From contig JACONQ010000001.1 in assembly GCA_014281115.1 (NCBI GenBank), forward strand, positions 4,154,001 through 4,218,000: a stretch of DNA of 64,000 nt. The letters run 5' to 3'. The first letter of the stretch is position 1. Every line of letters starts with the position of its first letter. This document shows positions 11,480-21,300 of the stretch, piece by piece. The position numbers and the translations under genes were made by a program. The notes below the pieces were generated by a model that was not told where the DNA came from, made no database searches, and saw only the letters and a list, made by a program, of their open reading frames with translations. The stretch comes from Laburnicola sp. R22_1. Its lineage: Eukaryota > Ascomycota > Dothideomycetes > Pleosporales > Didymosphaeriaceae.

Positions 11480-12960
11480 AACTATAAGACGACTTGTTAT
11501 ACGTAAAGGATAAGATATACATACTAGATAATAGACCTCTGCGCACTACAATTTTTAAAGACTCTTATAACAAGTTATGTGTAGGCCACCCTAGTAAGCA
11601 CGCCACGTACCACAGCCTAAGTTGTTAGTTTTACTGGCCTTATATAACAACGGACGTTGCATAGTATATACGCAATTGTTTAATATGCTATCGCTCTAAG
11701 GTTAACAAAGAAGGCAAGCATAGACTGCTCCGCCTATTACCAATCTCAGATCGATACTAGGAGAGCATATCAATTAATTACATTACCAAACTGCCAGCCT
11801 GCAAAGATTACGGCCGCACCTACACTAGTATACTTGTCACAGTTAATTACCTGTCTAAGAAGAAGAAGTTTATCCCTATTACTAATCTTAAAGTCATAAC
11901 GCTAGTCTGTGCGTTTGTTAAGTATGTATGGCGCAAGGAGGGATACTCTACACAAATTGTTAGTAATTGTAGCGCTCAGTTCGTCTTATATTTCTGGCGT
12001 CGCCTGTGCCAACAATTAGGTACCTGGCCCAAGGTATCGACTTCCCATTATCTAGAGACCAACAGCTAGACCGAGATTGTTAATGCCTAGGTAAAACAGT
12101 ACCTACAAGCTTATGTAAATTACTAACAGGATAATTAGGCACTGTTTCTACTAATAGCTGAGTTTGTCGCAAATAATCAGATTAGCAACTCTATTGGCGT
12201 CGCCCCATTTATGGCAACCAAGGGCTACCTGCCGCAATCCTTGATCCACAAACTAGTCGAATTAACAACATCACTATCCGCCCCCGCCCGAGCCAACCAG
12301 CGACGCGCTAATAAGTTCGTTACTAAGTTAAAGAATCTTCAATAGTTCTATTAAGATAATATAGCCTAGGTATAAGCGAAGTAGGCAGAATATATAAACA
12401 AGGACCGCATGCCTACTCTTAAGTTACGCGTTAGTAACAAAGTTATATTAGACATAAGGTTTATTAAGACAACGCGTCCTAGTAAATTATTAGATATAAA
12501 ACACTATAGACTGTTTACTATTATACACATTATTAATAACTCTATATACGAAATAGACCTATCGCTAGAAATAGAACGCGTACATAACATATTCCACCCA
12601 TAGTTATTACACAAACAACCTAGCAACGCGCTACCTAGATAGCGATTAGAACCTAAGGGCCCTATTAATATTAACGTGGATAACACCTTGGATAACACAA
12701 TCAAAGCTATACTAAACTGTTGTATTAATAGTAATCTCTAAGACCTATACCGCCGCAATAAGAAAGGTTTACTTCAGTACCTAGTCAAGTAGAAGGACTA
12801 TCCCAAGAGTCCTAATAACCCATTATGGGAACTATAAATACTCCTTATTAACGCCCCAGAGGTAGTAAATTAGTTTCACAGCGACAACCCACGCAAATCC
12901 GCTAAACACATTAAGTTTAGAGACCTAGCAGCCTAATAAGAAGTGCTAACAAATAAGATT
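11480..12960 (+). pseudogene. Integrase with C-terminal chromodomain
   Basis: The HHCC zinc-binding region is visible as VGHPSKHATYHSLSC and CLICYRSKV (about 11580-11705). In the DDE core, the expected first Asp reads Asn in SINYITKLP and the second reads Asn in IVSNCSAQFV; the Glu of TEIVNA remains. Both Asp-to-Asn changes are TG-to-TA, as RIP would produce. A chromodomain follows at about 12770-12880 (LQYLVK, KDYPKSPNNPLWEL) with Trp codons changed to TAG. Chromodomains of this type steer integration to heterochromatin in related elements. Confidence 0.88.
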
Positions 12961-13272
12961 AGTGCCATATACGTCGTTACGTAGGTGCAACAGAAACGCT
13001 CTACTACATTATAAGTAACTAAGTCGTTTATCTTAGTAAAGTACCCTATTAGAGGAGGTTGCCTCTACAGCGTTAGTTAAAACAATCTGCTAAACTTAGT
13101 GACGCTGCTAGACACATTATAACAACACTATTACTAGCCGCAATAGTCCCTAACTAGCTAGGAATAGCCCACAATAACGCGCAATAGCGTGCGATAGTTT
13201 AGGATACACTATAATAGTGCGAGATAGTTAGGTTATATAATAGACATAAGCCTCGCCGAAGCTTAAGGCTAT

Positions 13273-13286
13273 AGAGGAGGGGGTAG
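13273..13286 (+). promoter_or_regulatory. Polypurine tract of the gypsy element
   Basis: The run agaggagggggtag ends exactly where the 3' LTR starts with TG. This is the position of the plus-strand primer in LTR retrotransposons and fixes both LTR boundary and orientation. Confidence 0.85.
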
Positions 13287-13558
13287 TGTTATGAATTTAT
13301 AGCGGCACCTGGCTTAAAACCCGGAATAATGTTAATCCGGCGCTAGACCCAATCCAGTCACTAGCGCGGTAGCACCCATAGCGGCACCTGGCTCAGAACC
13401 CAGAATAACGTTAATCCGGCGCTAGGCCCAATCTAGTCACTAGCGCGGCAGCACCCATAAGGTACTACCCTTCTGTCTACCTACTTAGTATAGTAGTATT
13501 TTATATACTAGAAATTAACTTACTTTTATCCTAACTATCGCGGACCCGAACCCTTATA
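13287..13558 (+). repeat. 3' LTR of the gypsy element
   Basis: 272 bp, same length as the 5' copy. It starts tgttatgaat and carries the two 79-bp internal units. Differences from the 5' LTR are mostly C/T or G/A transitions. It ends near ccttata, where an original CA terminus has probably become TA. Confidence 0.9.
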
Positions 13559-13560
13559 TA

Positions 13561-13716
13561 GAGTTAGGTTAGAGTCGCATAGATTTTAGATATAGGTTAG
13601 ATTAGAATTAGAGTCTTATATAATCTAATTCTATCTAACCTAATCTAGATTATATAAAATCTTGCCTAATCTAATCTAGATTATATAAGACCTAACCTAA
13701 TCTAACCTAACCTAAT
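13561..13716. repeat. Palindromic AT repeat R3, copy 1
   Basis: About 155 bp built from alternating forms of taggttagattagaa and ctaacctaatctagatta, so the strand can fold on itself several times. It starts 3 bp after the 3' LTR. Related sequence lies at 13931-13970 and 47011-47124. It may be a foldback or MITE-like element. Confidence 0.6.
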
Positions 13717-13773
13717 TAAATAAAACTTAATTTTAGTTAATAATTAATTATTATAGCGTTTTATTCGCTTTAT

Positions 13774-13886
13774 TTTATAATTACCTTTTTTACGCTCTTT
13801 TTAATTACTAAGCAGAGGACTCTGCTTTTTTATTATGTTATTTAAGATAAAAGCCTTTATTGTTCTATTTCTAGGTAGATTAATTA
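13774..13886 (+). repeat. Dispersed repeat R1, core copy 7
   Basis: One of the best-preserved copies: ttaccttttttacgctc at the left, the hairpin aagcagaggactctgctt, then ttatgttatttaagata and tctaggtagattaatt. Confidence 0.8.
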
Positions 13887-13930
13887 AGGTTATATAGCTA
13901 TTTATTATAGTATTAACTATATATTTCTAG

Positions 13931-13970
13931 ATTAGATTAGAGTAAAGTCTTATATAATCTAGATTATATT
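13931..13970. repeat. Repeat R3, short copy 2
   Basis: About 40 bp, agattagagtaaagtcttat then ataatctagatta, nearly the same as the left arm of the copy at 47011. Confidence 0.55.
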
Positions 13971-14026
13971 AGAAATTTTTTTATACGTGTATAAGTATCT
14001 AAGGCACTTAAGTAGCTTTATATATA

Positions 14027-15543
14027 CGGAGGTGCGTATCAAAAGTCCTTGCCCGCTCGGCGACAGGGGTATCTCAGCCACAGTCCCAATGCGGAAACTG
14101 CTCCGAGCCAACGTGGCCTTTGCGCCCTTAGCTATCTTGCGGAGATGCTCTCTATACACCTATACCATTCTACTCTATTATGGCTCCCTATGATATCTCT
14201 ACTTGTGCCCTTGTTGTTAGCCTAAAAGCTACTGGCAAGTCAAGCAACGAGATTAATAAATTAACTAAAATCCCAACGCGGACGATTAATTCGATATACG
14301 GTCGAGCAATTATACGCGGCTTTAACCCAGCCCAGCGGCCACTACATATACGGGATAGCTACCTTAAAGATGCTCTATGGTCTGGCAGACCACCAAAACA
14401 GGCTAAGGCCTCTAAGATAGTTGTTAATATTGTACGCACTGACCGCTACGGACGAGAGAAGTCTTGTGCTAATGTTGCTGGTGCACTTAGTCAAGAAGGA
14501 TTCAAAATATCAGCTATGATAGTATGGCGGATTCTCTAGAAAGCAGGCTTTAAGAAGACTAAACTAACGAGGAAGCCTGGGTTGACGAAGAAGATGAAGA
14601 AGGATCGACTTGATTAGTGTCTTCAACATCAAGACTGGACAATTAAGGATTGGAAGAACGTTATCTAGTCTGATAAAACATCTGTTGTCCTTCTACACAG
14701 GTGTGGTGGCTATAGAGTTTGGAGGAGAGCAGATAAAGCCTTTGTCCGAAGCTGTATCTGTGAGAGGTGGAAAGGCTATTCTGAATTTATGTTTTGGGGC
14801 TGCTTTTCATATGATAGGCGAGGGCCCTGTTATTGCTGGACGCCAGAAACAAAGCAAGAGAAGGAGGCTGCTATTAAAAGAATTAAGGAATTAAATCAAG
14901 AGCTAGAGCCTATTATGAGGGAACGGTGGGAGCTTGAGACTAGTATGCGGCGTCTTGATCTACGTACTAAGCCTGGTCGACAGCCTCAGTGGAAGTGGAA
15001 TAAGAAGAATGGCAAGCTTAGTCGAGGCACGGGCTTAGGAATTGACTGGTATTAATATCAGTTAACTATCTTACTCCCAAAGTTAATTCCTTTTGCAAAG
15101 CAGTGTCAAGCTGAGCGACTAGGAACAGTTGTTCAAGAGGACAAGGCACCTGACCACAATCACTATGTGCAGAGCTACGTGTATAGCTTGCAGGGTGTCC
15201 AGAAGCTACTTTGGTGCGGTAACTCACCTAATTTGAACGCTATTGAGCCTTGTTGGCCATGGATGAAGCGATATACTACAAAGAAGGGTGCACCAAAGAA
15301 TCGAGCAGAGGCAGTACGTGCGTGGGAGCAGTGCTGGAAGGAGCTACCTCAGGATAAGATTCAGGCATGGATTGAGCGTATTCCTACTCATATTCAGAAG
15401 ATTATTGAGCTAGAAGGGGGCAATGAGTATAAGGAGGGTAGAGTTCGATAGAATTGACCAGATTCGGAGCAATTTCCGCATCGGGACTGTGGCTGAGATA
15501 CCCCTGTCGCCGAGCGGGCAAGGACTTTTGATACGCACCTCCG
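14027..15543 (+). mobile_element. Tc1-like DNA transposon (DD34E)
   Basis: Inverted repeats of 80 bp with two mismatches (14027-14106 and 15464-15543) start cggaggtgcgtatcaaaagt, and TA flanks each end (14025-14026, 15544-15545). The 1,517-bp element encodes one plus-strand transposase frame. GC content and CpA use stand out from the AT-rich surroundings, so it arrived after most of the local RIP or has been hit less. Confidence 0.93.
14180..15451 (+). pseudogene. Tc1-like transposase (four internal stops)
   Basis: One frame of 423 codons runs from the ATG at 14180 to the stop at 15451. The N-terminus has a helix-turn-helix region (ALVVSLKATGKSSNEINKLT; LWSGRPPK). The first catalytic Asp is in SDKTSVV near 14670, the second in VQEDKAPDHN and the Glu in SPNLNAIEPCW. 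Thirty-four residues separate the second Asp from the Glu, the Tc1 DD34E spacing. A long charged insert with a coiled-coil look lies between the first and second Asp. The four stops (14537 TAG, about 14615 TAG, about 14669 TAG, 15053 TAA) all fit Gln or Trp codons changed by RIP. Confidence 0.9.
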
Positions 15544-16117
15544 TACTTACGCACTAAATATACTTAGTATATGCTAGTAATACTACTTTTTCTTAGTATA
15601 TATATATATATATATATATAGTTACGTAAGAATATATATCTATACTACTAGTATACCTAAGATATCTAGAGTACCTAGAGTATTTATACTATTAAAATAA
15701 AACTTTTTAATTAGCTAAAATTTAAAAAAGCTTAGTAAGCTACTTAGTAAGCTACCTAGTAAGCTTTAAAGACTTAGAATTTTTTTAAAGTATAAAGTTA
15801 AAGTCTTTTACTAAATAGTAATTACTAGTTAATATAATAGTATTAATTACTAGTGTATTATATAAAACTACTCTCTAACTCTAAAATCTAAATTTTATAA
15901 GTTTAAAAATAGAAAAAGTTTAGTTTTATAATTATTTAAAAGAATTATATTAGATAAAAATTACTAGCTTAGTAAATAATATTATTTTACAAAGTTTAAA
16001 CTTTATAGCTTTTTAACTACTTTATTATTATTATAACTTTTTTAAAAATTTATATAATATTTTATTAGTACTATATTTTTATATAATAATATTATATAAT
16101 ATATATAATATATATAA
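15544..16117. other. AT-rich spacer
   Basis: TA-rich sequence with a (TA)n run near 15599-15620 and runs of A and T. No repeat family or coding motif was recognised. Confidence 0.7.
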
Positions 16118-16404
16118 TATAAGGGCGGTACACGGCCTTATAGGGCTAATTTATTAGGAATAGCTAGAATAGTTAAAAGAGCTAGTTAAATTAATACTAT
16201 TCTAAGATAGTAGATAAGAAAGAGATACAAGGGGCCCTTTCTTATATAGAGGGTAGTATAGGGTATAGGCCTACACTAGCTATATCTTAATACTAACTAG
16301 AAAAGGCACCTTTAAGAAGGTAAAAGGTATAAATAGGGGAAAATAAGGTATAAAAGAAAGGTAATAGAGTGTGCTTAGTAAAAAGGCTAGTATAGGACTA
16401 TTAT
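16118..16404 (-). repeat. 3' LTR of element A (left copy)
   Basis: Begins tataagggcggtacacggcc and matches 46408-46695 over its full length, including gggccctttctt, gcctacactagctat and the ggactattata end. Confidence 0.85.
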
Positions 16405-16420
16405 ATAACCCCCCTTTTAA
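16405..16420 (-). promoter_or_regulatory. Polypurine tract of element A
   Basis: The plus strand reads ataaccccccttttaa, which on the minus strand is a purine run ttaaaaggggggttat ending at the LTR. This fits the primer site before a 3' LTR in a minus-oriented element. Confidence 0.7.
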
Positions 16421-16831
16421 AGTCTAAAAATAGGAAGGAAAGTATATAAAAATAGGGTATTATAGCAAATTTTTAATATAACTAGCACTATTTTAGGACT
16501 AACGAGGGTTCTAATAAGAGTAATAGGCCCCTACAGTTCTAATTGTACTCTTAGGTTTTAATTTAGTTACTATTTAGTAGAGATATTAAGAAAAGTTATT
16601 AGAAGTAAATTAGTAAATTAGTAGAAAAACGTATTAGAAACTATATTTTAGCGTTTAGTATTTTACTAATAGAGTGTATTTTTAGCTCTAACACTATATA
16701 AAAATATAGTTAGCTAAAATTTTTCTAGTTAGTTTATTACGCACAGGCGCAATTATATTATATAATATTTCCTAGTACTATAGAAGAGTATTAAAAAACG
16801 TGTTAACCTAACTATATAGTTTTTAATCGCT

Positions 16832-16946
16832 TTTTTTTAATTACCTATTTTACGCTCTTTTTTTAATTACTAAGCAGGGGGCTCTACTTTTTTAATTATG
16901 TTATTTAAGATAAAAGCCTTTATTATTCTACCCCTAGGTAGTTAGT
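16832..16946 (+). repeat. Dispersed repeat R1, core copy 8
   Basis: Lies inside element A, between its left LTR and element B. It carries ttacctattttacgctc, the hairpin region aagcagggggctctactt and cccctaggtagtta. Confidence 0.75.
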
Positions 16947-17191
16947 TTAACAACACATAGTTTTTAATTAGGGTAGGGCAGCTTTTAAAGCTATAGGTAC
17001 TATTAATAGTAGTAAGAATATCTAGAGATAAAGGTACTAAAAGTTATGGGTGCCCTATATATATATATATATTAGTTAAAGTACTATTAAATTAGTAGTA
17101 AGATAGCTAGTAAAGAAGTTACTAGAAGTAAGAGCACTAAAAGTAATAAGTGTCTATATATAGTAGGCTAGCTAGAAAGCTACTTAACTAG

Positions 17192-17340
17192 TGTAGAAGA
17201 ACCTAGTCCTAATTAAAACTTAGTAGAAAGATAGATTAAGTTATGTGTGCTAGAAGAAAGAAACCGCCTATTAAATTCTTAAGAGCTAATTAGGCGCTAG
17301 CTTACTACATAACCTATATAGTAGAGTTTATTCCACTATA
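17192..17340 (-). repeat. 3' LTR of element B (left copy)
   Basis: 149 bp starting tgtagaagaacctagtccta and ending in gagtttattccactata. It aligns throughout with 29372-29519. Confidence 0.85.
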
Positions 17341-20300
17341 TATCTTTCTATCTATAAAATCTTAGTTCTATTAAGCTTTATACTAAATACCCTTCTAAAA
17401 AACACTCTAAATATTTTATAGTACCTACTACTAGTAAGTAGAAGTTAGGCCCGCCTCTAATAGCAAGCTCTACTAATTACCTAGCTTTGTATAACCTTAA
17501 ACAATAGCCTATAAACGCCTACCTATTTTTATTACTAACTTACCTATTTTACTTACTCTTTACACTCTTATAATTTTCCTATAGTTTAGCTTTTTATCCT
17601 TCTAAACCCTAAACTATTCTTAAGCCTTTACTTAGCCTGCCTTATTATGCCTCCCTATCTTTAGATTAACTATACCCTAGGCGCCTACGCATCTGGCTGC
17701 CTTAGTTCTAGTAGTAGTAGTAGTAGCAAGCCTCCTTATTAAGGTAATAATAGTGTAGGCTCTAGTAGTTTTAATCTTCTACTAGTGCCTAAAAAGCCCT
17801 CTATTAGCGTATTTATTACCTTCCTATCTCTATATAAGTCCCTTACATCCTAATAGTCTCTTAGACTAACCTCTAGAAAGTAATTCCTCTCTTAGACGCA
17901 CGTATTAGCTTTAATAATATAGCTTAAGTTTTTGCAGTCCTTAGGCAAAGTGTTAGTAATAATAATAACCTACCTTATAGTTTATAACTCTAGGTAAACA
18001 ATTAAGATAATTTTATACTTTAATTAGACTATAGCCCTAATAAACTTATAATTAACACCTTACTCTTCTATTTTCTCTACTATAATTAGAAAGCGCAATA
18101 ATACAACACTAAGAATAAGCAAGTTACATTCTACTAGGCCTAATAGTCTAAATTATTAAATAGTAAAGGCCCTTATTCTATATACCTACTAAGCCTATTT
18201 GCCGCTGCTACCTAAGGATATATTAACTTTACCTATTCCTCTATTATAAGTGATAATACTTTATCCTATAATAGGTGCCTACTAGCGCAGTGTTAGTGTT
18301 TCTAGTTTACTAATAATAATATAGAACTACTATTTAGTAGCGTATATATAGCCTACTATATCTATAATAAAAGCGCTCTATACTCTTTTATTCTAAGTAT
18401 ACTACACTATTTCTCTTTTCATAAGTATATACCCTAAATACCTCTTAAGTTAACTATTAAATAGACCTTTATCCTTTACCTCTTAATCCTTTTTTTATGC
18501 GTTAAGCACATATTATAAACCTTAATACTTAAACCTAAATAATATTTAGCTCCCTAGGAGCAATGTCTATATTTAAGGGCCTTATAATTAGTAATAATCT
18601 TAAATTCCTGCCTTAGTTAACTCCTAACTCTCTAATCCTATATCCTTTAGCTTTGTCCTTAGATACCATTCATTTAGCTTCTTCCTAATCTTTTTCTTAC
18701 GCAAGCTTTACTACTATGCGTACTTATACTCCTAACTAGTCTAGAGCACCTACTTACTAGACTACTCTAGAGATAGGCTTATTAGCTTCTTAGACTATTT
18801 TAGTACTACTTCTAGCCCTTATCTATTATATAACTATAATTTATATATTCTAAGAAAGAGAAAGAGCTCTAAGAAGATATTAGGCACGCTTTAACTATTA
18901 GTCTAATAGTCCTTCTTCTCTCTATAATACTAATATAGAGAATAAAGCTTAGACTTAAGTTTTCTAGAAGTTGCAGCGCTTTCTAAAGCAGGACTTCTTT
19001 TAGAGGCTGTTGCAGGATTTCTAAGTTTAGGCTAGAATTACTTAGACTTATAGATTCTACAATAAGTATAAGGAGAAAAAAGAGTAAAAGAAGAGTAGTA
19101 GTTCTAGCCTATAGCTTACTAGTAATCGCTACAAAAGTTCCTTTTTACCTAAGGGCTGCTTAGGCTTTAGATAGCTTATTAGTACTTAAATATATCCTTT
19201 ATCTCTACTATACTTTACTCCTTTCCTTATAATGCTATATCTTTCTATCTATACCTATAAGCTATTTGCTCTTTAATTACTGTTTATAAGTGCTTAATTT
19301 ACTTTTAGAGTTTCTTACTAGTAGTAATATAGTTATACTTTTCTTAAAGGGTACTACTATCTATTACTAGTTTAAAAGCGGCGTTTGCGCACACGCCTTA
19401 CCTACTATAACCTAATAGAGCCTTATAGCTACTTAGAGTATATAACCTACCCTTTGTATCCTTCTACTTTTTTTCTTATTTTGCTATTCTAATTCTTCTA
19501 CCTAATAGTCTTAACCTTCTCCTTAACTATAGCTGCTATTAACTTCTCCTTTAGTAGCCACGCCTCTAGTGCTAGTAATAATAACAATAGTAATAGTAAG
19601 AAAAGCGGCTAAAGCTTATAATAGCTCTTACTACTATTTATTAATAATATTCTATAACTACTTTTATTTTATTATGCGTATACCTGCCCTAATTATCTCT
19701 TAGCTTACTAACTCGTGTCCTAGTTATTACCCTCTTAAATTAGCTATATAACTTTAGCACTATCTATAAGATTATAAGACTCTTATATAATATTTACACT
19801 AAGTATCTATTATTAGGCTACCTTGTATAGTTCGCTTAAGGTATAAATAGCTTTAAGATTAACCCTAATCTTACTAATAACACTCCTATTGCCTATACTA
19901 TCCTATTCTATTAGCTATACTAAGCTACTCTTATAAAAAAAATAAGTACTAATAAATAGAGGCGCAATTACTTTAAATAGCGCTTAGTGCTTAGTTATAC
20001 TCCTTATATATTTTATCTTCCTACCCTTCTCTTTACTATAGGCTAAGGCTGTATTAACTATAATCCTAGTGCGGCTAAGGGTAATTATAATTAAGTCTAT
20101 AAGGCTTGTATTTAATGTTATTGTCTTTGCTTTTAGTATATTAATAATAGTTAGCGCCTTCTTCTTAAGGGCTGCTATATTTTATACTAGATAACTTTCT
20201 AATATTAGTAGTGCTTCTTTAACTGCTATAGTAAGCCTAATTCGCTCTTAACTAGTTCTCTATTACTAATTCGCCTATCTAGCTTTATTCCCTCTAGTAT

Positions 20301-21300
20301 TTACTATAAACACTTAAGCTAATTCTTTCTAGTAGAGTTGTTAGCAAGTATATAAGCTATAGATAAAGTAATTAGAAGTAAACACCTATATCTATAATAA
20401 AATTAGTAAGCTGCTTAGTTCTAGCAACACTACTATAATACTTTCTACTAGGCACTCTAGTAGGTCTTATTTAATTATTAAGAGTTCCTTAAAGGCGCCT
20501 AATTCTCTATTAGGCACTAATTCTCTATTAGGCACTAATTCTCTATTAGGCACTAATTCTAATATTACTAAGCCTTTTTTACACATACCCCTCTTTAGGC
20601 GTTATTATGCCTAGTCTATTATTCTTTCTAGTAGTAATAGTAGTAGTCTTTCCTTATTCTAAGGTTCTTTCTATATACTGCTCTTTTCCTATCCTTCTTA
20701 ACCTATTGTCTTCTCTAGTAGTAATAGTGGTAGCCCTTTTCTATCTTAGAGCTAAACTACTCCTACTCCTAGTTATCTACTCTCTAGCCTCTATTTCTCT
20801 CTAGGTTAGGTCTTACTTAATAAAGTGCTGTAGATTAGCTCTTTATCCTCTAACTTATCCCTCTTTTAGACTACTAATAATTCTTTTAAAGTTCTATTCT
20901 ACTCGTCTTCCCCTATATATCTAGCTTTCTAATAGTATATTAATTCCGTCTGCACTCCTTTATTTCTACTTAGCTATAGCAGTATAATTTCCTCTCTTTC
21001 TTCTTTAGGTCTATTCTCTATTTCTTCTAACCTCTCTACCTAAGCTATACGCCTAGGTTTAGGCCTTAGTGAAACTTAAGCTGTAGAGCAAGATAGCCCT
21101 ATACCTCGCTCCTATTAAAGTTGCAATCTAAATCCTAATTATAGCTTAGACTATAGTAGTTATAGAGTTTAGATTCTTATAGAGGTTAGTATAGTAGTTC
21201 TTAGCTTTTAATTTTCTAGCTATCTAATTATTAAATAGACTTTATTATTAGAGTCTATAGCTTACAATCCTATTCTAGTAATTATATATATATATTAGAC
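17341..21300 (-). other. Element B, long unassigned region after integrase
   Basis: About 4 kb lies between the expected end of pol and the 3' LTR. It is saturated with TAA and TAG, and broken frames exist on both strands. I could not match any of it to a known domain. It could be an extra gene, an older insertion or captured host sequence. The ORF at 20607-20804 is Leu/Val-rich low-complexity sequence and is not convincing. Confidence 0.5.
20500..20562. repeat. 18-bp tandem repeat, three units
   Basis: The unit attctctattaggcacta-like (18 bp) repeats at 20503, 20521 and 20539 with no change. Confidence 0.9.

Larger units (their letters stand above)
3404..13558 (+). mobile_element. Ty3/gypsy LTR retrotransposon (chromovirus type), RIP-inactivated
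   Basis: Two 272-bp LTRs (3404-3675 and 13287-13558) bound an internal region with gag, protease, RT, RNase H, integrase and chromodomain motifs in the Ty3/gypsy order on the plus strand. A purine tract (13273-13286) sits directly before the 3' LTR. A pogo/Fot-like transposon at 8764-10636 interrupts RNase H; without it the element is about 8.3 kb. TAA/TAG stops are spread through every domain, so it is dead. No clear target-site duplication could be read. Confidence 0.9.

Noticed and set aside
3399..13563. Target-site duplication of the plus-strand gypsy element
   Set aside because: Flanking bases (ataaa left, tagag or similar right) do not match; RIP may have changed them, so none is claimed.
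13561..13716. Telomere-like repeat
   Set aside because: The taggtta/taaccta texture differs from the fungal TTAGGG repeat and is arranged as foldbacks, not a head-to-tail array.
20607..20804. 65-codon plus-strand ORF inside element B
   Set aside because: Leu/Val/Ser-rich low-complexity translation in a region without other open frames on that strand; expected by chance in T-rich RIPed DNA.
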